Made by a program: the position numbers and the translations under genes | The notes under the pieces: model-generated | The model's database searches: none | What the model was told of the DNA's origin: nothing | Seen by the model: the letters and a program-made list of their open reading frames with translations, nothing else | Shown here: piece by piece, positions 17,990-25,807 of the stretch | How the letters are laid out: every line of letters starts with the position of its first letter | Numbering within the stretch: the first letter of the stretch is position 1 | Assembly (NCBI RefSeq): GCF_014649495.1 | Contig: NZ_BMTD01000007.1 | Span: forward strand, 248,001 to 312,000 | Direction of reading: 5' to 3' | DNA from: Streptomyces filipinensis | GTDB taxonomy: Bacteria; Actinomycetota; Actinomycetes; Streptomycetales; Streptomycetaceae | Length of the DNA stretch: 64,000 nucleotides

Positions 17990-18016
17990 TGTCACCTCGC
18001 GAGGAGCCGTTCCGTC
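17990..18016 (+). promoter_or_regulatory. Second ECF41-type promoter, upstream of the SnoaL-like gene
   Basis: TGTCACC (17990-17996), a 16-nt spacer and CGTC (18013-18016) match the ECF41 promoter pattern with one change in the -35. It begins 15 bases after the FMN reductase stop and precedes the SnoaL-like gene by 67 bases, suggesting that gene is also a SigJ target. Confidence 0.65.
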
Positions 18017-18082
18017 AGTTGTGTGTGGCCGGAACCCGGCCGGCCACGTCCGTAGCAGTCCGAGGAGAACAGGGGAAGCCGC

Positions 18083-18511
18083 ATGGCCATGGAGGAGACC
18101 ACCCGTAACAAGGAGATCGCCCACCATCTCAACGAAGCCGTGAACAGCGGTGATCCGGACGTCATCGCGAAGACGATCGATGAACTGGTCACGCCGGACC
18201 TGGCGTTCCACGCGCCGGTCCCGATGGGCATGACGGGGGCCCAGGCACTCAAGCAGGTGTGGTCGGTGCTCCTGGGCGCGTTTCCCGACATCCATGTCAC
18301 GGTCGAGGACGTGATCGCCGAGGGGGACAAGGTCGTGGCCAGGAACACGGTGACCGGGACCCACCGGGGCGAATTCCGTGGTGTGCCGCCGACCGGCAGG
18401 TCCGTCAGCTACGGCGAGATCTTCGTCCTGCGTTTCCAGGACGGCCGCATCGCCGAGATCTGGGGCGTCGTGGACGTCCTCACGCAGATGACGCAACTGG
18501 GCGCCCACTGA
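18083..18511 (+). CDS. SnoaL-like ester cyclase / NTF2-fold protein
   Basis: This 142-residue protein belongs to the SnoaL-like (ester cyclase) family, with an NTF2 cone fold and the HRGEFRGVPPTGR segment typical of stand-alone SnoaL proteins. It may isomerise or hydrolyse small aromatic or electrophilic compounds. It lies downstream of sigJ and the FMN reductase and has its own ECF41-type promoter match, so it probably belongs to the same response. AGGGGAAG precedes the ATG at 18083. Confidence 0.8.
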   Translation: MAMEETTRNKEIAHHLNEAVNSGDPDVIAKTIDELVTPDLAFHAPVPMGMTGAQALKQVWSVLLGAFPDIHVTVEDVIAEGDKVVARNTVTGTHRGEFRGVPPTGRSVSYGEIFVLRFQDGRIAEIWGVVDVLTQMTQLGAH

Positions 18512-18577
18512 GGTATGCCCCGGAAGGGCCGGGAGCAACGCCCGCCGAGGGTCGGCGAGTTGGGACGGACCGGCCCA

Positions 18578-18594
18578 CGCGGTGACCGCGTGCG
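18578..18594 (+). terminator. Possible terminator after the SnoaL-like gene
   Basis: CACGCGG (18578-18584) and CCGCGTG (18588-18594) form a 7-bp stem with a 3-base loop about 67 bases after the stop codon. The stem is short, so this is a weak call. Confidence 0.35.
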
Positions 18595-18661
18595 CGAGCG
18601 CACTCCCGGCCAACGCTCGCTCCATGATCGCTGAAAGAGGTGAACCGGGCGCCGGAGCCGC

Positions 18662-19054
18662 ATGGGGCGACAACCCCTCGGGCATGCCCTGGCCATGCGT
18701 CCCCTCGTGATCATGTCCGCGCTGGCGGCTGCCCTCGTCCCGGCCGCCGCCCCGTCCACCCACGCCGCCGCCGTGCCCCCCGGACACGTGTACTTCTGGC
18801 CCGAGCCCGACCAGATGGGGCCCGGCGGCGCCTGGGACTACGCGCCACCCGGCTACAAGGAGGCCGACCCCCGTGTGAAGCGGCACGCGTACTCCTTCGA
18901 CTCGCACGCCCCCGTCACGGTCTACGCGATCAGCTACCGGCCCGACGGCTGTCTCTACCGTGCGATCCGGCCCGACGACTACGCCAACTCCTGGGAATGG
19001 GCGCAGAGATTCGACGGCGTCAGCGACACCACGATGGGATGCCAGCCGGGCTGA
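18662..19054 (+). CDS. Hypothetical exported protein
   Basis: I do not recognise a named family. The product (130 residues from the ATG at 18662, or 119 from the ATG at 18695) has a hydrophobic signal peptide ending near STHAAA. A small mature domain follows, rich in aromatic residues (VYFWPEPDQMGPGGAW) with two Cys (DGCLY and MGCQPG) that may form a disulfide. The pattern faintly resembles the small I36-type protein encoded 0.6 kb downstream. Its stop codon lies 8 bases before the next gene's start, so the two are probably co-transcribed. Confidence 0.65.
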   Translation: MGRQPLGHALAMRPLVIMSALAAALVPAAAPSTHAAAVPPGHVYFWPEPDQMGPGGAWDYAPPGYKEADPRVKRHAYSFDSHAPVTVYAISYRPDGCLYRAIRPDDYANSWEWAQRFDGVSDTTMGCQPG

Positions 19055-19061
19055 ACCACAC

Positions 19062-19574
19062 ATGCGACCCCTTCTGCCGGCCGGCGCCGCGCTCCTGGCG
19101 CTGGGCCTGTCCCTGACGGCCTGCACGACGAGGGCGGACACGTCCCCCCGCCCCTCCGCCGACGACGTGGTCAAGGCCGCCACGCGGCGACTCACCGACG
19201 ACTGCCTCGCCCACCGCGGCCTCGCCCCGCCCCGACCCGGCGCCCGCACACCCTCGCCCGCCGCGCAACAGCGGCTCTCCGACGCGCTGTTCGGCACGGG
19301 CCCGGCGGAACTGTCCGTCCGCCTGCCCACGGGCTATGTGGTCCGCGCCCACACGGACGGCTGTCTCGCGGCGGCCCAACGGCGCCTGTACGGCGACCAG
19401 GTGCGCTGGTTCCGTACCTCGGTGGTCGTGAACAACCTGCGGCCGGAGGCCACCGCGACCCACCGCACCCTGGCCGAGGTCCGCGCCCGGCACCAGGCCG
19501 AGATCACCGAGTGGCAGCGGCTGCGGACACATGCCGTCACCGAAGCCACCGTCCTCCTGACCCGTCACCCGTGA
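19062..19574 (+). CDS. Putative lipoprotein of unknown function
   Basis: This 170-residue protein has a lipoprotein signal sequence with lipobox LTAC (Cys at about residue 21), so it should be exported and lipid-anchored. The mature part is Arg-rich and mostly helical, with two further Cys (DDCLAHRG and DGCLAAAQ) about 60 residues apart that could pair. No family is recognised. It starts 8 bases after the preceding exported protein and about 60 bases before an I36-type gene, forming a small group of exported proteins. Confidence 0.65.
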   Translation: MRPLLPAGAALLALGLSLTACTTRADTSPRPSADDVVKAATRRLTDDCLAHRGLAPPRPGARTPSPAAQQRLSDALFGTGPAELSVRLPTGYVVRAHTDGCLAAAQRRLYGDQVRWFRTSVVVNNLRPEATATHRTLAEVRARHQAEITEWQRLRTHAVTEATVLLTRHP

Positions 19575-19638
19575 AGGCGACGCATCGCAGACCAGTGGCA
19601 CCGGCACCGGTGCCTTCGACCGAAAGGAACCCATCGTC

Positions 19639-20013
19639 ATGACCAAGCGCCTCGCCGCCCTGCTCGTCGCCACCGCCCTGTCCGCCGGGGCCGTGCTCGC
19701 CACCTCCGCCTCCGCGCAGGCGGTGCCCTGCGGCAGCGGGAACTTCTGTGTGTGGACGGACGCCAACTTCCAGGGGCTGAAGATCGAGCACAGCGGGGAC
19801 GACCACTGGTGGGAGGGTGACATGGCCGGGTACGACTCTTCCTGGGCGAACCACGGCATCTCCGGGCCCGGGGTCAAGGACCATGTCCGGGTGTACTCGG
19901 GCCGCGAGCTGTCGGGCCATGTCACCATCTGCCTGGCCCCGGGTGAGGAGGTCGGCTACAACGCCGCCGCGAACGACCAGGGCGGCTCGCACACCTGGAC
20001 CATGAGCTGCTGA
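19639..20013 (+). CDS. Secreted peptidase inhibitor family I36-like protein
   Basis: This 124-residue protein has a clear signal peptide (cleavage after SASAQA, near residue 28) and a beta/gamma-crystallin-like domain starting CGSGNFCVWTDANFQG, typical of the I36 (SMI) family of Streptomyces metalloprotease inhibitors and related small exported proteins. Four Cys in the mature part suggest disulfides. The GAAAGGA at 19620-19626 supports the ATG at 19639. Inhibitory activity is family-level inference. Confidence 0.8.
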   Translation: MTKRLAALLVATALSAGAVLATSASAQAVPCGSGNFCVWTDANFQGLKIEHSGDDHWWEGDMAGYDSSWANHGISGPGVKDHVRVYSGRELSGHVTICLAPGEEVGYNAAANDQGGSHTWTMSC

Positions 20014-20050
20014 ACCACCGGCCACCAGCCGTCAACGCGGCGCGGCGGGT

Positions 20051-20401
20051 CTACCCGTGGTCGGGGAGGCTCTCCAGCATGGCCCGTGCGGTGGCGGCAG
20101 CGTCGTAGTCCTCGCTCACGCCCGGAACGAGGATGATGTCGCCCTCGATGTGCCGGGACCGCAGGGGGGCGATGGCCTGGTACGCGTCGGAGTCCCACCA
20201 TGCCCGTGCCTGCTCGATCGACGGGAAGCCGATCACGATGGCATGCCCGGGCCAGGAGCCCTCCTTCACCTCGTGCGCGGCGCCGTGCACGAGGAACCGG
20301 CCGCCGTACGGCTCGAAGGTGGCGGTGATGCGGGCGATGTACTCGGCGATCTCCGGGTGCGGGGCGGCTTCCTGAAGGTGGGCTATCGCGTAGGCGGACA
20401 T
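20051..20401 (-). CDS. DUF1330 domain protein
   Basis: This 116-residue protein is a dimeric alpha-beta barrel of the DUF1330 family, with the conserved YIARITATFEPYGGRFLVHG and VIGFPSIEQARAWWDSDAY segments. Function is unknown for most members. The ATG at 20401 has only a weak purine-rich upstream site. It converges on the exported-protein group and stands alone on the minus strand. Confidence 0.82.
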   Translation of the reverse strand: MSAYAIAHLQEAAPHPEIAEYIARITATFEPYGGRFLVHGAAHEVKEGSWPGHAIVIGFPSIEQARAWWDSDAYQAIAPLRSRHIEGDIILVPGVSEDYDAAATARAMLESLPDHG

Positions 20402-20653
20402 CGGGTCCTTCCCTGTCGGTCGGCTGCTGACATCCACCATCCTGCCGTGGGCGGGCGCCGGGGGCGATGACCTTCCGGGTAATCGGGGCCGGGGGAAGGC
20501 GTGTGCCTTCCCCCCTCTACCGCGTTGTCCATCTGCCTGCCTTGTTCGTTCCTTTCGCACTGTTCGCCCGGAGTGAACGCGCCGGACTTCCCGCACCCCG
20601 ACGGGTAGGCCGCAGCTGAGCGCGCGGAGCGCGACGGTACGGCACGGAGGTGG

Positions 20654-21583
20654 GTGTTGGTCATCGGCACGGCTCGGCAGGCCCCGGCGACCAGGGCGGA
20701 GATCGCGTACGACGAGGCGGGCAGCGGCGAGGCCGTCGTGTTCGTGCACGCGGGCTGCGCGGACCGGCGCATGTGGGACGCGCAGTTCACCGCCCTGGCG
20801 GCCGGCTACCGGGTGATCCGCTACGACTGGCGGGGCCGGGGTGCCTCCGCGGACGCGGTCGGGGAGTTCGGCCACCATCTGGATCTGATCGCGCTGATGG
20901 ACGAGCGCCGTGTCCGACGGGCCGCGGTCGTCGGGGCGTCCGACGGCGGCAGGATCGCCCTGGACGCCGCACTGACCAGGCCGGACCGGTTCCGGGCGCT
21001 CGTCCTGGTCGCCCCCGGCCTCTCGGGGCACCAGTGGCCGCGGACGATGGTGGACCGGGCCCGGCGGCGGCTGCACGCCGTGGTCCCGGCGGAGCGGCTG
21101 CGGCGCTACGAGGCGGGTACCGCCGAGCGGATCGAACCCGCCGACCTGGACGCCGTCGCGGAGGCGGACGCGGAGTTCCTCGTGGCGGGGGAGGGCCGGG
21201 ACCGCACGGCGGTGTGTCCCGAGGTGTGGCGGCGCGCCGTGGAGATGGGCCGGCTGACCCGGCAGCGGATCTGGAGCGCGCCCCGCGCCACCGAACTGCT
21301 CCCGCGGCCCCCGGCCAGGGGACGCCTCGCGCAGGTGACGACCCCGACGCTGGTGATCAGCGGCCTGTGCGACGTACCGGAGATCCGGGAGGTGTCCACG
21401 CTGCTGCAGCAGGAGATCCCGGGAGCACGGCACATCGAACTGCCCGACACCGGTCATCTGCCGCCCCTGGAGCGGCCCGTGGAGGTCACGGCCGCGCTGG
21501 AGGGGTTCTTCGCGTCCCTGGGCGCGGATCACCCGGCCACGGCCGCTGACGGGCGCCCGGACGCGGGGGGCGTGGGGACTTGA
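20654..21583 (+). CDS. Alpha/beta hydrolase
   Basis: This 309-residue alpha/beta hydrolase has an oxyanion-hole region (VVFVHAGCADRRMW), a nucleophile elbow G-A-S-D-G (in VVGASDGGRIALDAA, near residue 98) and a terminal DTGHLPPLERP carrying the catalytic His. The GTG at 20654 is preceded by a GGAGG-like site. Its 3' end overlaps the convergent isopropylmalate synthase gene by 55 bases. It may be independent of the neighbouring biosynthetic operon or serve it as a processing enzyme; the strand argues for independence. Confidence 0.82.
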   Translation: MLVIGTARQAPATRAEIAYDEAGSGEAVVFVHAGCADRRMWDAQFTALAAGYRVIRYDWRGRGASADAVGEFGHHLDLIALMDERRVRRAAVVGASDGGRIALDAALTRPDRFRALVLVAPGLSGHQWPRTMVDRARRRLHAVVPAERLRRYEAGTAERIEPADLDAVAEADAEFLVAGEGRDRTAVCPEVWRRAVEMGRLTRQRIWSAPRATELLPRPPARGRLAQVTTPTLVISGLCDVPEIREVSTLLQQEIPGARHIELPDTGHLPPLERPVEVTAALEGFFASLGADHPATAADGRPDAGGVGT

Positions 21584-23187
21584 GCCCGCCGAGCCCGTCC
21601 GGCGGCGCCGGCCCGGGCCCGCTCCAGCGCCCGCGCGCGGTCCGCCGCGCAGCCCACGCCCCACACGGTACGGGCCGCGGCAGCGCCCTCGGCCGCACAC
21701 TCGGCATAGACGACGACCTCGGACGTCCCGTCCGGTGCGCGCCGAGCCTGCTCCTCGTACGCCAGGACCCGGACGTCCGTACCCTGCCCCTCCCCGGGGC
21801 CGGCCGCGTCCAGGTACTCCGTCCGGAACAGTGCGCCCAGCCGGTCCGCGGTGATCTCGCCGCCGTCGGCGTCCGTGTGTTCCTGGACCACGCGCGCGAA
21901 CTCGATCTGCAGACGGCGCGGAAGCTCGAAGCCGTGCTCCTGGCGCATCAGATAGGCCACGCCGCCCTTGCCCGACTGGCTGTTGACCCGGATGACGGCC
22001 TCGTACGAGCGGCCGACGTCCGCCGGGTCGATCGGCAGATAGGGGACCGCCCACCGGGCTCGCTCCAGCGGCACACCGTCGTGCGCGGCCCGCGCCTCCA
22101 TCGCCTCGAACCCCTTCTTGATCGCGTCCTGGTGGGAGCCGGAGAAGGAGGTGTAGACGAGGTCGCCCGCGTACGGATGGCGGGGGTGCACCGGCAGGCC
22201 CGTGCACGCCTCGACGGTGCGGCGGACGCCGTCGATGTCGGAGAAGTCGATACCGGGATCGACGCCCTGGGCGTGCAGATTGAGGCCGAGGGTGACCAGG
22301 CAGACGTTGCCGGTGCGCTCGCCCCCTCCGAACAGACAGCCCTCGATGCGGTCGGCGCCCGCCAGCACGGCCAGTTCGGCGGCGGCCACGGCGGTGCCGC
22401 GGTCGTTGTGCGGGTGGACCGACAGGGCCACGTGCGCCCGGCGGGACAGGCTCCGGCTCATGCGCTCGACCTGGTCGGCGTAGACGTTGGGCGTGCCGCA
22501 CTCGACCGTCGCGGGCAGGTTGAGGACGATCTCGCGGTCGGGGCCCGGCTGCCAGACGTCCATGACCGCCTCGCAGACCTCCAGCGCGAAGTCCCCCTCC
22601 GTCTCGCTGAAGAACTCGGGGGAGTACTCGAAGCCCAGCTCGCAGTCGGCCAGTCGCTGTTCCGCGTACCTGAGGACGTGCTCGGTGCCGCGCACGGCGA
22701 GGGTTCTGCACTCCTCCCGCGTGGCGCCGAACACCACGCGGCGCAACAACGGAGAGGTGGCGTTGTAGAGGTGGACGGTGGCGGCGCGGGCGCCGGCCAG
22801 GGAGCGCACGGTGCGGTCGATCAGCTCGTCACGGGCCGGCGTGAGGACCGAGATCCGTACGTCGTCGGGGACGCGGTCCTCGGTGATCAGCCGCCGTACG
22901 AACGCGTGGTCGGTGCTGCTCGCGGCGGGGAAACCGATCTCGATCTCGCGGTAGCCCATGGCCACGAGCGTCTCGAACAGCCGCAGCTTGCGGTCGGGGC
23001 TCATCGGCTCGATCAGCGCCTGGTTGCCGTCCCGCAGGTCCGTGGAGAGCCAGCGTGGCGCCGCGGTGAGGACCTTGCCGGGCCAGGCGCGGTCGGGCAG
23101 GTCCGGGGGCCGTGGTCGTGCGTAGCGCCCGGACGGCATGACTCCCGGGCGCCCGCCGGTCGTCGTGTACTCGGGGACGGGTGTCAC
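21529..23187 (-). CDS. 2-isopropylmalate synthase homologue (biosynthetic operon copy)
   Basis: This 552-residue protein is a full LeuA-type enzyme. It has an N-terminal TIM barrel with the metal/substrate motif STDLRDGNQAL and HPHNDRG, a GGGERTGNV loop, and a C-terminal allosteric-type domain (about 430-530) ending AECAAEG...RTVWGVG. LeuA condenses acetyl-CoA with a 2-oxo acid. Its GTG overlaps the exporter's stop codon (GTGA). As the last gene of an operon with ATP-grasp and adenylating enzymes, it probably makes a malate-type building block rather than leucine. In belactosin and cystargolide synthesis such homologues make the beta-lactone precursor. Confidence 0.85.
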   Translation of the reverse strand: MTPVPEYTTTGGRPGVMPSGRYARPRPPDLPDRAWPGKVLTAAPRWLSTDLRDGNQALIEPMSPDRKLRLFETLVAMGYREIEIGFPAASSTDHAFVRRLITEDRVPDDVRISVLTPARDELIDRTVRSLAGARAATVHLYNATSPLLRRVVFGATREECRTLAVRGTEHVLRYAEQRLADCELGFEYSPEFFSETEGDFALEVCEAVMDVWQPGPDREIVLNLPATVECGTPNVYADQVERMSRSLSRRAHVALSVHPHNDRGTAVAAAELAVLAGADRIEGCLFGGGERTGNVCLVTLGLNLHAQGVDPGIDFSDIDGVRRTVEACTGLPVHPRHPYAGDLVYTSFSGSHQDAIKKGFEAMEARAAHDGVPLERARWAVPYLPIDPADVGRSYEAVIRVNSQSGKGGVAYLMRQEHGFELPRRLQIEFARVVQEHTDADGGEITADRLGALFRTEYLDAAGPGEGQGTDVRVLAYEEQARRAPDGTSEVVVYAECAAEGAAAARTVWGVGCAADRARALERARAGAAGRARRAQVPTPPASGRPSAAVAG

Positions 23188-24620
23188 GACTGCGTACCCC
23201 TTCCGGATGCCGCGGCTTCGGTGGCCTGCGCGGCGGACGGAGCCGCGGGTGCGGCGCCCTCGCGCCGGGCCGCCGCACAGGCCAGGGCGCCGAGCACGAT
23301 GACCGCGATGGGCAGCGCCATCGAGGTACGCATCGCCGAGACGCCGTCGTGGCCCCCCGCCGTCCGCGTCTGCACCAGCGCGCCGACCGCGGCGCTGCCG
23401 ACCACCGAGCCCAGCTGCCGCACGGTGTTGAGCACCCCCGAGGCAGCGCCGGCGACCGCCGGCTCGACACCCCGCATCGCCACGGCGGCCATCGGGGCGA
23501 TGAGACAGCCGTTGCCCGCCCCGACCACCACCATCGGGACCAGGAAGGCGGCCCACGCCGTGTGCGGGCCCATCACCAGCGCGTTCCACAGCATGCCGAC
23601 GGCGGTCAGCACCATGCCGGTCAGCAGCACGTACTTGCCGTCCACCTTGTCGGTGAGCCGTCCGGCGAACGGCGCGAGCGCCATCGACACCACCGAGGCC
23701 GGAGCGAGCGCGAGACCCGCCTTCAGGGCACTGAAGTGCAGGACGTTCTGGAAGTACAGCGAGAGCAACAGCATCAGGCCGAGCACACCGACCGAGATCG
23801 CGGCCGAGACGAGGTTCATCACCGTGTAGTTCCGGTTGCGGAACAGCGCGAACGGCACCAGGGGCTCGCGGCCCTGGCGGCGCCGCTGCTGCGCGACGAA
23901 GACCGCGAAGAGGACGACCGCGGCGAGCAGCAGCGCCCAGACGACACCGTTCCAGTGAAAGCGCTCGCCCTCGGTCAGGGCGAAGGTCAGACAGAACACG
24001 GCGCCCGCCGACACCAGGACGCCCGTGAGATCGAGGCGGTGTGCGGTGCCCTGACGGATGTCCGGGACGACGAGGAAGAGGACGGCCAGCACGACCACGC
24101 CCACGGGCACGTTGACGAAGAAGATCCACCGCCAGCCGGGGCCGCTGACCAGCAGCCCGCCCAGCGCCGGACCCGCCACCGCGGCGATCCCCGCGACCGC
24201 CCCCCACACGCCGAGTGCCGCACCGCGCCGCTCGGCGGGAAACGCTCCGACGATCAGGGTCATGGTCTGCGGGACGAGCAGCGCCGCGCCCAGGCCCTGC
24301 ACCACGCGGGCGACGATCAGCTGGGCCGGGCTGTCCACCAGGGCGCACCCCAGACTCGCCAGCGTGAACAGGGCGACGCCGACGGCGAACAGCTGGCGCG
24401 GTCCCCGCAGGTCGCCGAGGCGACCCGCGGTGATCAACAGAGCGGCGAGCACCAGGATGTAGCCGTTCATCGACCACAGCACCTCGTCGAACGAGGCGTG
24501 CAGACCGTCGATCATGCTGGGAATGGCGATGTTGACGATCGTCAGGTCCAGCAGCGTCATGAAGAACCCGAGGGACAGGACCACCAGGATCGCCCAGGGG
24601 TTTCCCCGCAGCTTGGTCAT
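23184..24620 (-). CDS. DHA2-type MFS exporter
   Basis: This 478-residue transporter has about fourteen membrane segments and the drug:H+ antiporter-2 signatures: LDLTIVNIAIPSM in helix 1, an AGRLGD loop and motif C (GPALGG). It lies inside the biosynthetic operon, with ATGA overlap to the PaaK-like gene upstream and GTGA overlap to the isopropylmalate synthase downstream. It is therefore probably the efflux pump for the product and may provide self-resistance. Confidence 0.88.
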   Translation of the reverse strand: MTKLRGNPWAILVVLSLGFFMTLLDLTIVNIAIPSMIDGLHASFDEVLWSMNGYILVLAALLITAGRLGDLRGPRQLFAVGVALFTLASLGCALVDSPAQLIVARVVQGLGAALLVPQTMTLIVGAFPAERRGAALGVWGAVAGIAAVAGPALGGLLVSGPGWRWIFFVNVPVGVVVLAVLFLVVPDIRQGTAHRLDLTGVLVSAGAVFCLTFALTEGERFHWNGVVWALLLAAVVLFAVFVAQQRRRQGREPLVPFALFRNRNYTVMNLVSAAISVGVLGLMLLLSLYFQNVLHFSALKAGLALAPASVVSMALAPFAGRLTDKVDGKYVLLTGMVLTAVGMLWNALVMGPHTAWAAFLVPMVVVGAGNGCLIAPMAAVAMRGVEPAVAGAASGVLNTVRQLGSVVGSAAVGALVQTRTAGGHDGVSAMRTSMALPIAVIVLGALACAAARREGAAPAAPSAAQATEAAASGRGTQS

Positions 24621-25807
24621 GCGGCGCTCCCGCCGTCGCCGTCCCGCTGTTCGTCGTGGTCCTGCCACAGCATCGCCGGGACCTTGTTGGTCCGCTCGAT
24701 CCGGGCCAGCCGGCTCACCCGCCGGGCCCGCAGGGAGCCCGGGTACTGCCGTGCCACCGCCGCCAGGTGGTAGAACTCGCCGGTCAGCCGGGCGCATACG
24801 GCGTCCGGGCCGGCGGTGCCCGTGAAGTCCAGCGTGAGCGCGCTCGCCGCCCGCGCCGAGTCGGCGCTGCGGGTGAGCCTCAACTGGGCCTCGACGACGC
24901 CCGGTTCACCGCGCACCACGTCGATCAGCTCGCTCACCTTGAACAGCGCGCTGCGCAGGGTCACCGAGTCGTCGGCGCGGCCGAGCACCGTCAGTCCGTC
25001 GGGGCGTCCGCAGCGGCAGACGGCAGGTGCCACCCGGTCACCGAGGCGGTAGCGCACCACGGGGATGGTCCAGCCGTCGCCGATGCGGCTCAGCAGGGCG
25101 CCGCCCTCGTCCGGCTCCATGATCTGATCGGGCAGCAGGTGCAGGACCGTCTCGTCGCAGCCGGGCTGGTTGGCGGCCATCACCCAGGTCTCCACCGAGC
25201 CGTAGTTGCCCCACAGACCGGCTTCGGGGAACGCCTCGCGGACCAGCTCGCGCTTGTTGCCGGTCCAGGGTTCGGCCATCCAGACGATGGTGCGCACGGG
25301 GAGGGTACGCCCGGCGTCCAGGACGCCCCGGGCGAAGTCGGCCAGCCCGGTGGGCGTGCCCGCCAGGGCGTCGACCCCGACCTCCTCGAACAGCGGCAGC
25401 CAGCGTCCGACCTCGTCGGGCTCGTAGGGACCGGAGGGCACGACCGTGCAGCGGCACTTCTCGGCGAGGGTCTGCATGTAGTAGTGGGAGCCCCACATGC
25501 GGCCCGCGTTGAAGAGGTTGAGCAGGGTGTCGCCCGGCCGCAGGGGCCGCCAGAACTCCAGCAGCCGCTCCAGAGCCATGCCGTGCGGGACGTGCGTCAG
25601 CTTGGGTGTGCCCGTCGTGCCGCCGCTGGACATCAGGACACTGCCGGCGCCGCGCGCGGCCAGCCGGGTCTGGGCATAGATCTCGGCGGGTCCGCTGACG
25701 GCGAGGTCGGTCACCTCCCGCGCGGTAACCGGTACGGCCGGGCCGCCGGCGCCGGACAGCTTCCTGGCGTGCGCCAGCAGGTGGTCGGTCGGAATCTGCC
25801 CGATCAT
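24617..25807 (-). CDS. PaaK-like adenylate-forming enzyme
   Basis: This 396-residue protein belongs to the phenylacetate-CoA ligase-like branch of the ANL superfamily. It shows a phosphate loop SSGGTTGTPK (about residues 59-68), a YGSVET motif (A5), a VRYRLGDRV segment and an RTNKVP region near the C-terminus that may hold the catalytic Lys. It activates a carboxylic acid as acyl-AMP. It is the second adenylating enzyme in the operon and has ATGA overlaps with both neighbours. In the proposed pathway it could activate a malate-type carboxylate for lactone closure or amide formation. The substrate is not determined. Confidence 0.8.
   Translation of the reverse strand: MIGQIPTDHLLAHARKLSGAGGPAVPVTAREVTDLAVSGPAEIYAQTRLAARGAGSVLMSSGGTTGTPKLTHVPHGMALERLLEFWRPLRPGDTLLNLFNAGRMWGSHYYMQTLAEKCRCTVVPSGPYEPDEVGRWLPLFEEVGVDALAGTPTGLADFARGVLDAGRTLPVRTIVWMAEPWTGNKRELVREAFPEAGLWGNYGSVETWVMAANQPGCDETVLHLLPDQIMEPDEGGALLSRIGDGWTIPVVRYRLGDRVAPAVCRCGRPDGLTVLGRADDSVTLRSALFKVSELIDVVRGEPGVVEAQLRLTRSADSARAASALTLDFTGTAGPDAVCARLTGEFYHLAAVARQYPGSLRARRVSRLARIERTNKVPAMLWQDHDEQRDGDGGSAA

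Noticed and set aside
20654..21583. Alpha/beta hydrolase as a certain member of the biosynthetic cluster
   Set aside because: It is on the opposite strand and convergent, so membership is not supported beyond adjacency.
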